A stretch of DNA of 64,000 nucleotides from Flaccisagitta enflata (Eukaryota; Chaetognatha; Sagittoidea; Aphragmophora). The translations under genes were made by a program, and so were the position numbers. Shown one piece after another: positions 33,400 to 46,559 of this stretch. The stretch covers positions 18,414,001 to 18,478,000 of the forward strand of contig OZ231128.1 in NCBI GenBank assembly GCA_965153355.1, in the 5' to 3' direction. Below the pieces are notes generated by a model. The model was not told the DNA's origin and did no database searches. It saw nothing but the letters and a program-made list of their open reading frames with translations. The number at the start of each line of letters is the position of its first letter. Position 1 is the stretch's first letter.

Positions 33400-33722
33400 A
33401 TGCCTTCATAATTCACCGAGAAATCCCGACGTAAGGAACGTGTTGAAGTCTCAACTGAGTTCAAGGAGTTTGCAGAATATCCGGTTCCTGGGGATATGCC
33501 TTCATAATTTACCAAGAAATCCCGACGTAGGGAACATGTTGAAGTCTCAACTGAGTTCAAGGAGTTTGCAGAATATCCTGTCCCTGGGGATATGCCTTCA
33601 TAATTTACCAAGAAATCCCGACGTAGGGAACGTGTCTCAACGTGTCTCAACTGTGCTCAGGAGTTTGTGCTCAGGAATATCCTTTTCTTGCTCCTGGAGA
33701 AATACCTTCATAATTCACTGAA
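33400..33722. repeat. 96-bp tandem repeat, about 3.3 copies
   Basis: ATGCCTTCATAAT recurs at 33400, 33496 and 33592; the fourth (33702) is 110 bp on. Units share AGAAATCCCGACGTAGGGAA and TTCAAGGAGTTTGCAGAATA. The antisense frame stays open because 96 is divisible by three; no domain is recognised. Confidence 0.85.
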
Positions 33723-33830
33723 AGATCTCGACTCTCAGAATCCCTAAGACTCAAGTTAAAATCTCATCAACCAACCTATCGTATCATGACCTATGAGGAT
33801 AGTTTAGTTTGATTCCCTCAAGAAAAAAAA

Positions 33831-33914
33831 AGTTAAAGTTAAAGTTAAAGTTAAAGTTACAGTTACAGTTACAGTTACAGTTACAGTTACAGTTAAATTT
33901 AAAGTTAAAGTTTT
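33831..33914. repeat. (GTTAAA)n/(GTTACA)n hexamer array
   Basis: About 14 hexamers: GTTAAA, then GTTACA in the middle, then GTTAAA again. Confidence 0.95.
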
Positions 33915-34759
33915 GTGACCCGGATGAATTGGAATCTGAAATGAAAAAGAGAGACATATTCGTAAAAAGGAAGCAAAATAAGACGTTAGACAGAATTTGA
34001 AAGAACGAAAATCTTCAACTTTTGCTCGTTCAAACGTTAGAACCAACAATTTTGTTGATAGCTTCTGAATGGGTTTTTAAGTTTCAAATTCGCATTCAAT
34101 CAGTCAAAACTTTGAAACGCTTTGGAGATCTGAGTGAGTGCAAAGAGGAAACGAAGGGAAAATGGGATATGAAAGAAAAATTGAGGAAAAAACAGAAAGG
34201 GGTGGGGTTTGGAAGAGAAGATAAACAGTGGAATAGAGAGAAAGAAAGGAATAGAGAGAAAAGAGAAAGAAAAAGAGAAAGAAAGAGAAAACCCTGAAGA
34301 AAAGGAAAGATGATATGAATACTTGGTTTTGTGACGTGTCTAATCATAAAATATCCATTTAAAAGTAGGGCATCTTTTGATGAAAGCTTGCAAGGCAGAC
34401 TCTTCCTTTTGAAGGCGAACTGAAGATGAAACTACAACACTTGAGGTTATCCATTTGCCGCGAAAGCTTCAGACATGATCTATTTTTTTGTGCGCAATAA
34501 TTTCGATTTTAGTCCGTTTTTAATCCTGCACTAGCATCTGACGTGCTATTAAAAAAAAAGTGTTTTAGTAATTTAGCTCCATTTATTTATAGATCATTGC
34601 TTCCCCCTGGACTGTCTCCGATGAAGCCTCTCTTTGTTTTAAATGCACGTTTTCTACTTTACTTGGTCTCTAGCTTGAAGCCTAAAAGCGTTTGCGACGC
34701 AGTATTTCTATTGGTAACGTCACCCCTATGTTCTTTCTAGTCGCAAACTCGCATTTTAG
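33915..34759. other. Unassigned DNA with purine-rich stretch
   Basis: Purine-rich at 34140-34310 (GAAAGAAAGGA types). Around 34670-34745 a patch (GCGTTTGCGACGCAGTATTT) resembles 36380-36425. No gene. Confidence 0.4.
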
Positions 34760-35098
34760 GTGAAGAAGGGAGGAAGGGAGAAAGGGAGGGAGGGAGGAGA
34801 GAAGAAAACAGAAGGAAGGAAGGAAAGAAAGAAAGTAGGAAGGAAGAGGGGAAGATGGCAGGAAGTAAGGAAGAAAGGAAGAAATGAAAGGAAAGGAGGA
34901 AGGAAGAGAAGAAGGAACGGAGGAAAGGAAGGAGGAAGGAAAGGGAAGGAAAGGAAAGGAAAGGAAAGGAAAGGAAAGGAAAGGAAAGGAAAGGAAAAGA
35001 AAGGAAAGAAAAGGAAAGGAAAGGAAAGGAAAGGGAAGGGAAGGGAAGGGAAGGAAGGAAGGAAGGAAGGAAGGAAGGAGGGAATGGAAGGAAGGGAG
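34760..35098. repeat. (GGAA)n/(GGAAA)n/(GGGAA)n purine tract
   Basis: All-purine for most of its length: diverged GGAA to 34938, pure GGAAA to 35030, GGGAA to 35052, then GGAA. Confidence 0.93.
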
Positions 35099-35100
35099 GA

Positions 35101-36178
35101 ACTAGTCATCCAAGGATCGCACATGGTCAGCGGTACCTGATGCCCTGCTTGGAGTGATTAGCTGCAGAAGTGGAGTGAGAGCAGGGCAGCGGCCCCAAAG
35201 CACCGATGTTTTGTAGGACACAGCGGTGAATTTCCAGACGTCCTGAGGAGGCATCTTTGAGGCCTTTGGGGCTACTTTCCTTAATATTCAATGAGAACAT
35301 GGAATTTTTTTTCCATTTCATTGTCAATTTTCCATGTTACTAAATCTGAATTTTGAATCTACAGTATGATTCATCTCAATTGTAACATTTTTTGACAGCA
35401 TAACTCAATAACTAATAAAGATAATTCAATTCTGAAAAAAGTTTCTGAAAGGTAATGGTTTGGCATTTTATGATGATAGATGCCCAGGAGTTTTTCAAAA
35501 AATTTAATTCCTCATATATGCAATGGACCAAAAATCATGCTTTGCTAAACAAAAAAAAAAAAAAAAAAAAAAATTGATTTGATCTTTTACCAGTTTTTAG
35601 CTTTTGATATCAGAAAGGTCTCAAATATGAAATATACTGATGTAGATCATGGTATAGTGCATAAAAATCGCAATTGGATTTAGTTCAATAAAAAAATCAG
35701 AGAAAAATGACCTTTTTGCGCGTAATTTGCCAGGAAGTCTACTTCATGTAAAAAGTATTTAAATTTGGTAGAAAATCTGGGAAAATAGTTTTTCAAAAAA
35801 TGCCAAACAATTACTTTTCATATATTTTTTCAGAATTTAGCTATCTTTATTACTTTTGGAGCAATACCGTCATCAAATGTTACAGTCCAGTTGGATCATA
35901 CTGTATTTCAAAATTTTGTTAGTTTTCCATGTTATTCAATAGGGATTTCCCATTTTTTCAACTTCTAGTAAATTTTCCATGATATTCATGATGTTTTTTT
36001 CATTTCTTTGTCGATTTTCTATTTTATTCAATGGGAATTTTGCATTTCTTCAATTTTCCAGGTTATTCAATGGGAACATGAGGCTCAGAAGCTTTGGTGG
36101 GGGGGACAGACGGACGGACGGACGGACCCCTGTGTCCAACAGGACATCGGCCCTTTGGGGCCACTGCCCAAAAAAGGG
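35101..36178 (+). mobile_element. P-superfamily P4 element interrupted by a TIR element
   Basis: The left end ACTAGTCATCCAAGGATCGC matches the P4 at 31214. The core uses a different tandem, TTTTCCATGTTATTCAATGG. The right half starts GACGGACGGACGG, then CAACAGGACATCGGCCCTTT and GGGGCCACTGCCCAAAAAAGG. Interrupted at 35360-35905. Confidence 0.7.
35360..35905. mobile_element. Long-TIR element, TACAGTATG family, copy 2
   Basis: TACAGTATGATTCATCTCAA and the complement TACAGTATGATCCAACTGGA at the right. Shares GATAATTCAATTCTGAAAAA and TTTGGCATTTTATGATGAT with the copy at 13518. An A-run of about 22 lies inside. Confidence 0.75.
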
Positions 36179-36473
36179 AGGGAGGAACAGCGCGGCGGAA
36201 GGATAGAAGGGAGGAAAGAAGGAAGGAAAGTAGTAGTAATTGCGTAGTTGTGTGTGTGAGTGTAAGTGTAAAACGGAGCACGCGACTGTTGACTTGGTGG
36301 GCTTGTTAGAGACCCGGATGTAGCCTCGTTGTAGCACGTTTGCTTCCTTTCAAGGACTCTCACTGGAGCTGAAGGCTCAAAGCGTATGTTGCCTAGTATT
36401 ACTATCACCAACTTTACCCCCTAATTCCTTTCCTAAACTACTCCTTTCCCTCACAAATAGTCCCTAATGTAGC

Positions 36474-36830
36474 CTCGTTTTAGATGAGTCCTCGCATCTC
36501 CATGATAGACTGTGTCCATTAGTCGGTGGGTCGGTAAGTTGTTCGGTAACGCATTCATTATAAACATCAAAATCATCCATTTCTTTTAGACAGAAAAATA
36601 GTTCTAACAGAGTAAAAGTAACATACGTAAAGTAATTCATTCAATGAATCATTTATTCATGAATGGATGACTTATTGATGCTTGGTCAACAGGCAATGTG
36701 CCTTCCTTTACTAGCCACATGAATTTGAATTGAATTTGAATTCATAAATGAAAATCCTTCATTCTTAAAAAAAACATTCATTCAAAGCGCACGGATCGTT
36801 GGCCCACTTGGCCATGTTGTTCTAAGTACA
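36474..36830 (+). repeat. Family C copy, decayed and expanded
   Basis: Head TAGATGAGTCCTCGCATCTC, GACTGTGTCCATTAGTCGG, GGTAACGCATTCATTATAAA; the tail GATCGTTGGCCCACTTGGCC-ATGTTGTTC is displaced to 36795-36830 by about 230 bp of CATTCA-rich sequence. Confidence 0.55.
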
Positions 36831-36992
36831 CGTTGGCTACCTTTCCTTGGACACGCGCTCGAAAAGGCTGGAAGGGAATGTGACACAGTTTTTCCATTGA
36901 AGAGAAATTCATTGCTTTGGTCGAAAACCCCACGGGGCTCGGACAGCCGAAGAGAAGGAAAATCGGGATCTTACCGCTTCTTTCTCTTTTAC

Positions 36993-37021
36993 TCTATTTT
37001 TCTTTCTTTCTTTCTTTCCTC

Positions 37022-37079
<58 letters not shown>

Positions 37080-37164
37080 CTCTTTCTTTCTTTCTTTCAT
37101 TCTTTCTTTCTTTCTTTCTTTCTTTCTTTTTTTTTCTTTCTTTCTTTCTTTCTTTCTTTCTTTT

Positions 37165-37224
<60 letters not shown>

Positions 37225-37258
37225 TTTTCTTTCTTTCTTTCTTTCTTTCTTTCTTTTT

Positions 37259-37314
<56 letters not shown>

Positions 37315-37519
37315 TTTTCTTTTTCTTTTTTCTTTTTCTTTCTTTTTCTTCTTCCTTTCCTTTCCTTTTCCTTTTCCTTTTCCTTTTCCTTTTCCTTTTC
37401 CCTTCCCCTTTCCCTTTCCCTTTCTTTTTCTTTTTCTTTTTCTTTTTCTTTTTCTTTTTCTTTTTCTTTCTTCTTTCTTGCTTTCTTTCTGTCTGTCTTT
37501 CTTTCTTTCTTTCTTTCTG

Positions 37520-37567
<48 letters not shown>

Positions 37568-37773
37568 TCATTTTCTTAATCTTTTTCTTTTTCTTTTTCT
37601 TTTTCTTTTTCTTCTTCTTCTCCTTCTTCTTCTTCTTCTTCTTCTTCTTCTTCTTCTTCTTCTTCTTCTTCTTCTTCTTCTTCTTCTTCTTCTTCTTCTT
37701 CTTCTTCTCCTTCTTCTCCTTTTTCTTTTTCTTTTTCTTTTTCTTTTTCTTCTTCTTCTTCTTCTTCTTCTTC

Positions 37774-37805
<32 letters not shown>

Positions 37806-38556
37806 TTTCTTTTTCTTTTTCTTTTTCTTTTTCTTCTTCTTCTTCTTCTTCTTCTTCTTCTCCTTCTCCTTCTTCTTTTTCTTTTTCTTTTTCTTTTTCT
37901 TTTTCTTCTTCTTCTTCTTCTTCTTCTTCTTCTTCTTCTTCTTCTTCTTCTTTTTCTTTTTCTTTTTCTTTTTCTTTTTCTTTTTCTTTTTCTTCTTCTT
38001 CTTCTTCTTCTTCTTCTTCTTCTTCTTCTTCTTTTTCTTTTTCTTCTTCTTCTTCTTCTTCTTCTTCTCCCTCCACTTCTTCTCCTTCTTCTTCTTCTTT
38101 TTCTTCTTCTTCTTCTTCTTCTTCTTCTTCTTCTTCTTCTTCTTCTTCTTCTTCTTCTTCTTCTTCACCTTATTCTTCATCTTCTGCTTCTCCCTCTTCT
38201 TTATCTTCTTCGTCTTCGTCTTCGTCGTCTTCTTCTTCTTCTTCTTCTTCTTCTTCTTCTTCTTCTTCTTCTTCTTCTTCTTCTTCTTCTTCTTCTTCTT
38301 CTTCTTCTTCTTCTTCTTCTTCTTCTTCTTCTTCTTCTTCTTCTTCTTCTTCTTCTTCTTCTTCTTCTTCTTCTTCTTCTTCTTCTTCTTCTTCTTCTTC
38401 TTCTTCTTCTTCTTCTTCTTCTTCTTCTTCTTCTTCTTCTTCTTCTTCTTCTTCTTCTTCTTCTTCCTCTTCCTCTTCTTCTTCTTCTTCTTCTTCTTCT
38501 TCTCCCTCTTCTTCTTCCTCTCCTTCTTCCCCCTCCTCCTCCCCCCTCCTTCTCCC
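36993..38556. repeat. 1.56-kb pyrimidine-only block
   Basis: (CTTT)n to about 37320, CTTTTT/CCTTTT variants to 37480, (CTTT)n with GTCTGTC to 37568, then alternating (CTTTTT)n and (CTT)n blocks to about 38060 and mostly (CTT)n to 38556. Purines are rare on this strand. The long open frames are repeat translations. Confidence 0.96.
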
Positions 38557-38736
38557 CTTCAGCCTCTCTCCTCCATTTGGCTTCCCCGGGCAGCCCCGAG
38601 TGTTCTCCGGGGTCGATGTTTGATGGTGGTAAACCAGAGTCTAGTGGTCAATTTCTCGTCACTCAACGACGGCGGCTCTGCCTCGCGCCTGCGCAGGAAG
38701 CTACTCCTAGCAACACGTGTTCACGAGTCGGTATTT
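38557..38736. other. 180-bp complex-sequence island between repeat blocks
   Basis: GC-richer, non-repetitive: GGCTTCCCCGGGCAGCCCCG, TCAACGACGGCGGCTC, CGCGCCTGCGCAGGAAG, ACACGTGTTCACGAG. It contains a TGCGCA core and a CACGTG E-box, but no frame or promoter can be confirmed. Confidence 0.5.
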
Positions 38737-39605
<869 letters not shown>

Positions 39606-39713
39606 TTCTTCTTTGTTGTGATATAACTTAGCTGTTTGTAGGTTCTCACGTGTGTATCGATAGGGTGGGGGGGGGTTGTGGAAACAGCTCATTGAAGGTA
39701 AACTGAGCAGCAC

Positions 39714-39716
<3 letters not shown>

Positions 39717-39801
<85 letters not shown>
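39717..39801. repeat. (GA)n microsatellite
   Basis: About 42 units. Confidence 0.97.
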
Positions 39802-39803
<2 letters not shown>

Positions 39804-40899
39804 TGGAAACCCAGCTTTTATTTCCTTGTCTGCTCTCGGATGAACATAACGGGAGATTTACGTTTGTCGCAATTCGCAAAATAATCGGAAGCCGTCAGCA
39901 AATTTGCTCGAGTTCACGCTAGCGTCTGTTCAACGTTCAATTGTCTGACTGTAAACAAACATTGCATACATAATGTAACAGATGTTTTGACTACTAAGGA
40001 TAGTTGTGATGGGTCCGGATTAAACACCATTGAGAGCTCCAAAGGCTCTCATCCTTTAGTAAAGTGGGGTTGAGTAGTAATGTTGTCCAACTTTCATATT
40101 GTTGGTCCCCAGTTAGCTGGATCGTTGATTAAGAGTGTGATTGTGTAAAAAAAAAAAGAAAAAGAAAAAACGAAAAGAAAAACACCCAAAGAAAAAACAA
40201 AACCAGATGTCATTAGTGCAAATAACATCACTTAATAACATTCTACGTCAGTAAAGATATCTGTCTCTGAAAATTTCGGTCCTGTTTCAAAATGAAAGCA
40301 GTAAAAGATAAGAATTCAACAGCGCTAATGGGTCTAAGCACAAACAAATGAACAGCAGCACAACGGGGACTAAGCTAAAACATATGGACTATAGCATAAA
40401 GGGGTCTCAGCACAAACGTATAGACAACAGAACAAAAGGGTTTAAGCACAAACGAATGAGCAAAACGAGCCTCAAACAACCATTTTCATTACCATGCATG
40501 AAGGAACACAAAATGGGGTAATTTTCTCAAATGTGTTAAGTTGTTTTGTGCCGCCGATGAAATGAATGGTTGCAAAGAATGTTGCACATTGGATCGAAAA
40601 TTGTCATGTCAAAGTATTAACTGTCAAATTGGTACTTTAGTCAGGTGTGTCAATGTGCAAATGGCGTTTTGATCTAACTCTCAATATCAGCAAGCAAAAA
40701 TAAGTAGATTTTAAAACTTATGTTGTTTTTTCCATTTTTTTTTTAAAACTCTTTTTCATCCTTTAATTTGTATATTGATGTGCTTTTGATTTAGTAACAC
40801 AGTAATTAGTTATTAATAGATTGGAGTTAAAACGCTTGCAGATCATAATGCTTATTTTAGCTACAAATTGGAAAAAACATTCTTTTCCATTATAGAAGT
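39802..40899. other. Unassigned DNA with a 36-bp tandem repeat
   Basis: About four diverged units of GGGTCTAAGCACAAACGAATG at 40329-40473. The rest is AT-rich with no gene. Confidence 0.45.
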
Positions 40900-41658
40900 T
40901 ACAGGGAATACCCCGCAAAGTGCCACCAAAGAAAACGTCATATTTCTGCTTCAAGAAATGATAATCTAATTCTAAAAAAAGTTCCTGAAAGATCTTTCAA
41001 ACCGATTTTGTCTGTATCAAACTAACAAATTGGGTTGTGAAAAAATGACCGACCCGGAATAAGTGAAAAATGCTCAATTTTTGAGAAAAATCACTGTTTT
41101 TCTCAAAAAAAATTAGTAAGAATTGCTCATTTTTTCTCTGCCATTTATCAACAAATTGTGCCATATTGCTGGAATGGGTCTCTTTTATTGAAGATATCCT
41201 CTTTGAAAATTAGTATCTGAAAAGTTTTGAGTTTCCCATCATATTTCTATCAAATTAATACATTTTTCACATAGATTTCTAAAGCAAAAGTGGTGTTTTT
41301 GGCCTCTGATAGGCAAATTTCTGATCATACCTAGATTTACAGCCTGATCATTTTGTGCATTCATAATCTACTTCAAAATATCTTTCATTCAAGCCCAACC
41401 CTGAAGTTTTTGCTCAATGGGTTGAGAAATTTTATCAAAATCAGTGAACCCACACCAAAACCCCCAAAAAGGAAAATGCGTGCCTCACCATTTTCAAAAT
41501 TTCTTTCAATGCTTCAGTACAGACACAGTTTTGAAGTTGTGCTCATTTTTATTGTATCTCATAAAATCGGTTTGAAAGAGCTTTTTAGAACTTTTTTCTC
41601 TTCTGGAAGCTGAACTATGACGTTTTCTTTGGTGGCACTTTGCGGGGTATTCCCTGTA
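40900..41658. mobile_element. Long-TIR element (TACAGGGAATACC ends)
   Basis: TACAGGGAATACCCCGCAAA at the left and its exact complement at 41639-41658. Arms continue through GTGCCACCAAAGAAAACGTC and AAATCGGTTTGAAAGA. TA-flanked, about 759 bp, no transposase. Confidence 0.8.
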
Positions 41659-41874
41659 TAAAAATGTAAAAAAGCAATATTCATTTAAAGAGTTTAATAG
41701 CTTCATTTTCAACACAGTTTCAGTATATGTATTTTTGTTAATCTTTAATCACACAAAAAACAGAAAACAAATAAATCTAAAAAAACTTAAAACAATTTAG
41801 TTCTCAGACTTTATTTATCTATGTTTTCCAATGTTCTCAGATTAAAACGACTTTTGCATATTGACACATACTTT

Positions 41875-42549
<675 letters not shown>

Positions 42550-42825
42550 ATCTGGGGTGAGATTAAACGCCCGGGGTTGCTCAGGGTTGCTCGGGATTGC
42601 TCGGGGTTGAATCCTGAGTTAACCCCAAGCAACCCAAGCTCGGGGTTTGCTCGGGGCTGACATAAATCCTTCAATTATTTACTCAAGACAATTCTGAGCT
42701 AACCCCGAGCTAACCCCAAGCAACCCCGAGCAACCCCAGGCTTAGGGTTTACTTGGGGTTTACTCGGGGTTTACTCGGGGTTGGCTCGGGGTTGACTCGG
42801 GGTTGGCTCGGGGTTTAATCTCTTG
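42550..42825. repeat. Inverted tandem array of GCTCGGGGTTG units
   Basis: GAGATTAAACGCCCGGGG at the left mirrors CGGGGTTTAATCTC at the right. Between them 11-12-bp GCTCGGGGTTG units run on one strand and their complement CAACCCCGAGC on the other, separated by an AT spacer at about 42658-42698. Confidence 0.75.
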
Positions 42826-43369
42826 TTTTTCTGCTATAGAATACGAGGTGGGTCTCCCACTTTTTTTTTTAAAAATCGGCGTGTCTAGTTTTGGATGAAA
42901 ACAGAAATTTTGCTGAAAATTATGCTAGGGCTGAATAAAGTGAGTGACCCATTTTTCCCCAAGGGACCCATTTTACCCCACCACCCCCTATTGAGGAAAG
43001 AGAAGAAGATAAAGGGAAGAGCAGCTAGCAGAAGATGTAGGCAGAGGAGAAAGAGGAAAGAGAAAGGAGAAAGGAGAAGGAGATGGAGGTGAGTTAAAGA
43101 GTGAGGCAATTGGGATTAGGATAAACAGGACCGTCGAAACAAAAGGAAAATATGAAATGAGAAAAACTGAAAAAGCAAAAGGAAAAAAAGTGAAAGATTT
43201 ATGAGTTATGAAGTTTTAATGGTGCCTTCTCTAAGCTGCAAATATTAAACACAACACCGCCGAGCTACTCTTTAGTCGCTAGTTATGTGACTTTAAATAC
43301 TATAGGCTGGTGTCATGCTAAGCCAACTGAGGACGGGTGGAATTCGTCAATTTTACATGTTGGAAAATT
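42826..43369. other. Unassigned DNA
   Basis: A purine-rich stretch at 42990-43090 (AGAGGAAAGAGAAAGGAG). No gene. Confidence 0.4.
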
Positions 43370-45010
43370 GAAGAAAATCATACATCATTATGTAGCCTAG
43401 CTATTATCAAATATGGATCCATACTTGGATTTTCTTTAGTACGCTCATTTTTCATGCAAATCAGGCTTAAAAAGGTATTATAGGCAGTTTTATTACTGAA
43501 GAATTTAGCTATATATAATAAAGAAATCAATATGACAGTAAAATTCTTATTGATAACGTTCAAGCAATCATGTGTGATCATATGTTGCTAAGAAATTTTT
43601 AATTTTTTAGTTTTTTAAAAAAATCTCTGTAAGTACCATTTCTGGCTGGGTGGGCTGTTAGAGAAAAAATTTTTTAACCAAGCGCTTATTCAAGCCAGTG
43701 ATGAGGAACCTTTAAAGGAAGCTTCATGCAAAATTTCAACCAGATCGGACAATTATCATGGAAGTTATGCCATTTTTCAATTTTTTCATCTGGTAGGCTG
43801 GTTGGTCTGGTTGGACTGCATAACATTTTTTAGGTCGCATCAGAATCTAGGCAACGGACCCTTTTGGTCTAGGTATTAACCATGCAAAATTTCAATGGGC
43901 TAGCTTAAACAGTTCCTGAGATATGCCAATTTTAATTTTAAGAAACTTTACCAAATTAAGACACAAAAGCATCGCGCATTTGTGCGAGAAGCGCTGTGTG
44001 GAAACGAAGAATTAACTACGATGAGCCGTCAATGAGCGTATCAATTCTGTTCACACTTCAGGACCAACAAAATGTAAAATTTCATTGTGACAAAATGCCT
44101 GAGAGTTAAGGTTTCAAATTATCAAAGGAGAATCAAAATTTCACGCCCTTCCACATGGTGTGGTCAGATTTTATGTGGATTGTTTCATTTTCACACCATA
44201 GTGACATATTTAAAGCGTTAGGTATGCGTTAGGATCAAGTTTGGGGGTGTGCGCGAATTGATACGCTCCAAGAAAAAAACCATTTCTCTGCATAGGATCA
44301 ACCCAATAACATAAAAATGGAGGGAAATGTTCTTCAAGTTGTTGTCCATCGAATTGCAAGAAAAAAAAAAACGCTTAATGTTTAAGATAAATGAGGTTTA
44401 AAAAAATAAATATCATAACATTCAATCTTGAGAGAAAAAAAGTAAAAAAATTGAGAAGGGGTAAATTTGATTTTTATACCATTTTTTGACAACTTGTTGA
44501 TTGAGTACACGGCTCGATAGGGATCGGTTTTAGCCCTATGAAGACAGCATGTTCTGAGACTTTGCATGGTGTTCCCCAATACTATGGGGCAGGTCGGAAA
44601 AATGCGCGCAAAAAAATCCGTATTGTAGGAAGCCGTCAAGTGCCATTTACTTATCAGGATGACATATTGCACATTTTTTGCCAAACCATCGAAACATTTT
44701 AATCTTTAGAAAATCGTAGCTCATCTTCTGGTAAAGCCACAATGTTGGGATTGGGCTCATTCGATGGGATTTTTTAAGTAGTTTATCTGTGTAAAATATC
44801 ATCTCAATTGGTTGAGCGGTTGCTGAAAAGATTGAATTTGTTTTTCAAAAATGGCAAAACAATTATCTTTTTTTAATGGAAATTTCAATATTTCATTGAG
44901 CATTTCATTGGATGAAAAGTTTAGTGATGAGTGGATCTAACAGGGCCTTCCATCATTTCCACTGTGCATTACTCTCAAAGCTTTCGCTTCTAAAAGACAA
45001 TGAGAACTAT
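43370..45010 (+). repeat. Large dispersed repeat family R, copy 1
   Basis: 43600-44480 matches 50770-51650 in the same orientation (TTTCATGCAAAATTTCA, ATGCCATTTTTCAATTTTTT, AATGGAGGGAAATGTTCTTC). 44490-44830 matches 49220-49580 inverted (CTCGATAGGGATCGGTTTTA, GGGGCAGGTCGGAAAAATGC). No transposase frame found. Confidence 0.65.
44036..44266. mobile_element. MITE with GTATCAATT ends, copy 2
   Basis: GCGTATCAATTCTGTTCACA and the complement GCGTATCAATTCGCGCACAC, 231 bp apart, inside R copy 1. Confidence 0.6.
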
Positions 45011-45096
45011 CCGGATTAAGAGCTATGGATGAAGGCAAGGGTTGCAAATCTTTCCATTTTATCGTGAATTTGTATGGAAGTGTCATCCGTAAATCT

Positions 45097-45170
45097 TTAG
45101 TTGCGGACACGCAACTACGAGAGGCTTTGTCCGTCCATCAGTCTCTTGGTCCGTTGGTCCATCAGTCTAT
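45097..45170 (+). repeat. Family B head
   Basis: TTTAGTTGCGGACACGCAAC: perfect 6-bp stem, GACA loop; then GAGAGGCTTTGTCCGTCC and a short GTCY tract. Cut off by the P1 element that follows. Confidence 0.7.
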
Positions 45171-45186
45171 TAGCATAAGTAAAATA

Positions 45187-45645
45187 GTCGCAAAAGCGTT
45201 AGATGGTCAGCGGCACCCGTGCCCTGCTTAAGTAGGTTGTGACTGAAGTTGAGGGAGGGAGCAGGGCAGCGGCCCCAAAGGCAGAAGGGGTCGATGACAT
45301 ATGCTTTCACACATATGGGGGATTTTCTCCTCTTCCTCCTCCTTCTCCTCCTCCTTTTCCTTCCATCCCCCCCCCCGAACCACCAGGCCATATCCCAGCC
45401 TCAAGGCCCAAATACTAGTCTTGAGGCCCAAATTTGAGCCTTGAGGTTGGGATTTGGGTCTTGAGGTTGGGGTTTGGGCCATGAGGTTGGGATTTTGGCC
45501 TCAAGACTGGGATATGGCCCTCGAGGCTGAGATATGGGCCCAGAGGTGGGGGGGGGGGTATGAAGAAGAAGAAGGAGAAGGAGGAGAAAATCCCCCATGT
45601 GTGAAAGCATAGATCATCAACTCCTTCGGGGCTGCTGCCTAAAAG
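45187..45645 (+). mobile_element. P-superfamily element, type P1 (full-length)
   Basis: GTCGCAAAAGCGTTAGATGG, GGTCAGCGGCACCCGTGCCC, GCAGGGCAGCGGCCCCAAAG, CTATGCTTTCACACATATGG (with one change), core of AGGCCCAAATNCTAGTCTTG in both strands, mirror CCCCCATGTGTGAAAGCATA, end GGGGCTGCTGCC. Confidence 0.75.
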
Positions 45646-45669
45646 TGGGAAAATGAGTGTTTACATGAT

Positions 45670-46325
45670 TTTTGGGCAGCGGCCCCCAAGGAGACAAAGT
45701 ACTGTAGAACACAGGGGGAATCTGTCCGTCTGTTTGTCTGTCCGTCTGTCTATCCATCCATCCATCTGTCCATCCGTCCATCTGTCTGTCCATCCCCCGC
45801 CCTATCCACAGGGCATTGTCTCCTTTGGGGGCCTATTTTGACCCAAATTCTGCCAAATAGCCCAAATCCAAGCAATATGGCCTAAATCTGAGCAAAATGG
45901 CCCAAATCCAAGCATAATGGCCAAAATCCAAGCATAATGGCCAAAATCCAAGCAAAATAACCTAAATCTGGCTAGAAAACCCAATTCTGACCTGAAGTCC
46001 ACCATTTTGACCCCTTATTTGACCTATATTGTGGCCTCTGATGCCTAAATTCTGACCAGATTTGGGCCATTTTGCAAGAATTTGGGCCATCATGCTTAGA
46101 TTTGGGCCAAATTGCTTGGATTTGGTTTATTTGGCAGAATTTGGGTCAGAATAGGCCCCAAAGGAGACAAAGCCCTGAGGATGGGGCAGGGGGGGATGGG
46201 CGGATTGATGGACGGACAGATGGACAAAAAGATTCCCCCTTCGGGGCCGCTGCCCTGCTCCCCCTCGACTTAAATCAAACACTTCTCAAGCAGGGCATAG
46301 GTACTGCTGACCACTTACTGCCTTT
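45670..46325 (-). mobile_element. P-superfamily element, type P3 (intact reference copy)
   Basis: Short end TTTTTGGGCAGCGGCCCCCA, TAGAACACAGGGGGAATCTG, long GTCY tract, GGGCATTGTCTCCTTTGGGG, then CCAAATCCAAGCAAAATGG units and their inverse, GACGGACAGATGG, GGGGCCGCTGCCCTGCTCCC and the extended arm to GCTGACCACTTACTGCC. The B tail at 46330-46440 (GTGTGGATGGGGGTTGG) follows at once. Confidence 0.75.
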
Positions 46326-46559
46326 GGGCTGCCATTGTGTATGTGTCTAGGGTTTGGGGTGTGGATGGGGGTTGGACGCCCCTGCCCCCCCGTCCGCAAC
46401 AATATTCTGACCCCCGCATCACATGTTGTCGATCACTTTTTGACTGGGGGAAAATAAAGAATAGCCTTCAATCTGATCTAGAATGCGTGCAAATGGGCGG
46501 GCCACTCGGTTGCTCGCTACATTTGTTTGCTCAAACGGCTCACTTCTTCTGCAGCGCTT

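Noticed and set aside
33363-33650. 95-codon antisense frame with a 32-residue repeat
   Set aside because: It follows from a 96-bp tandem repeat whose length is a multiple of three; no domain or expression signal.
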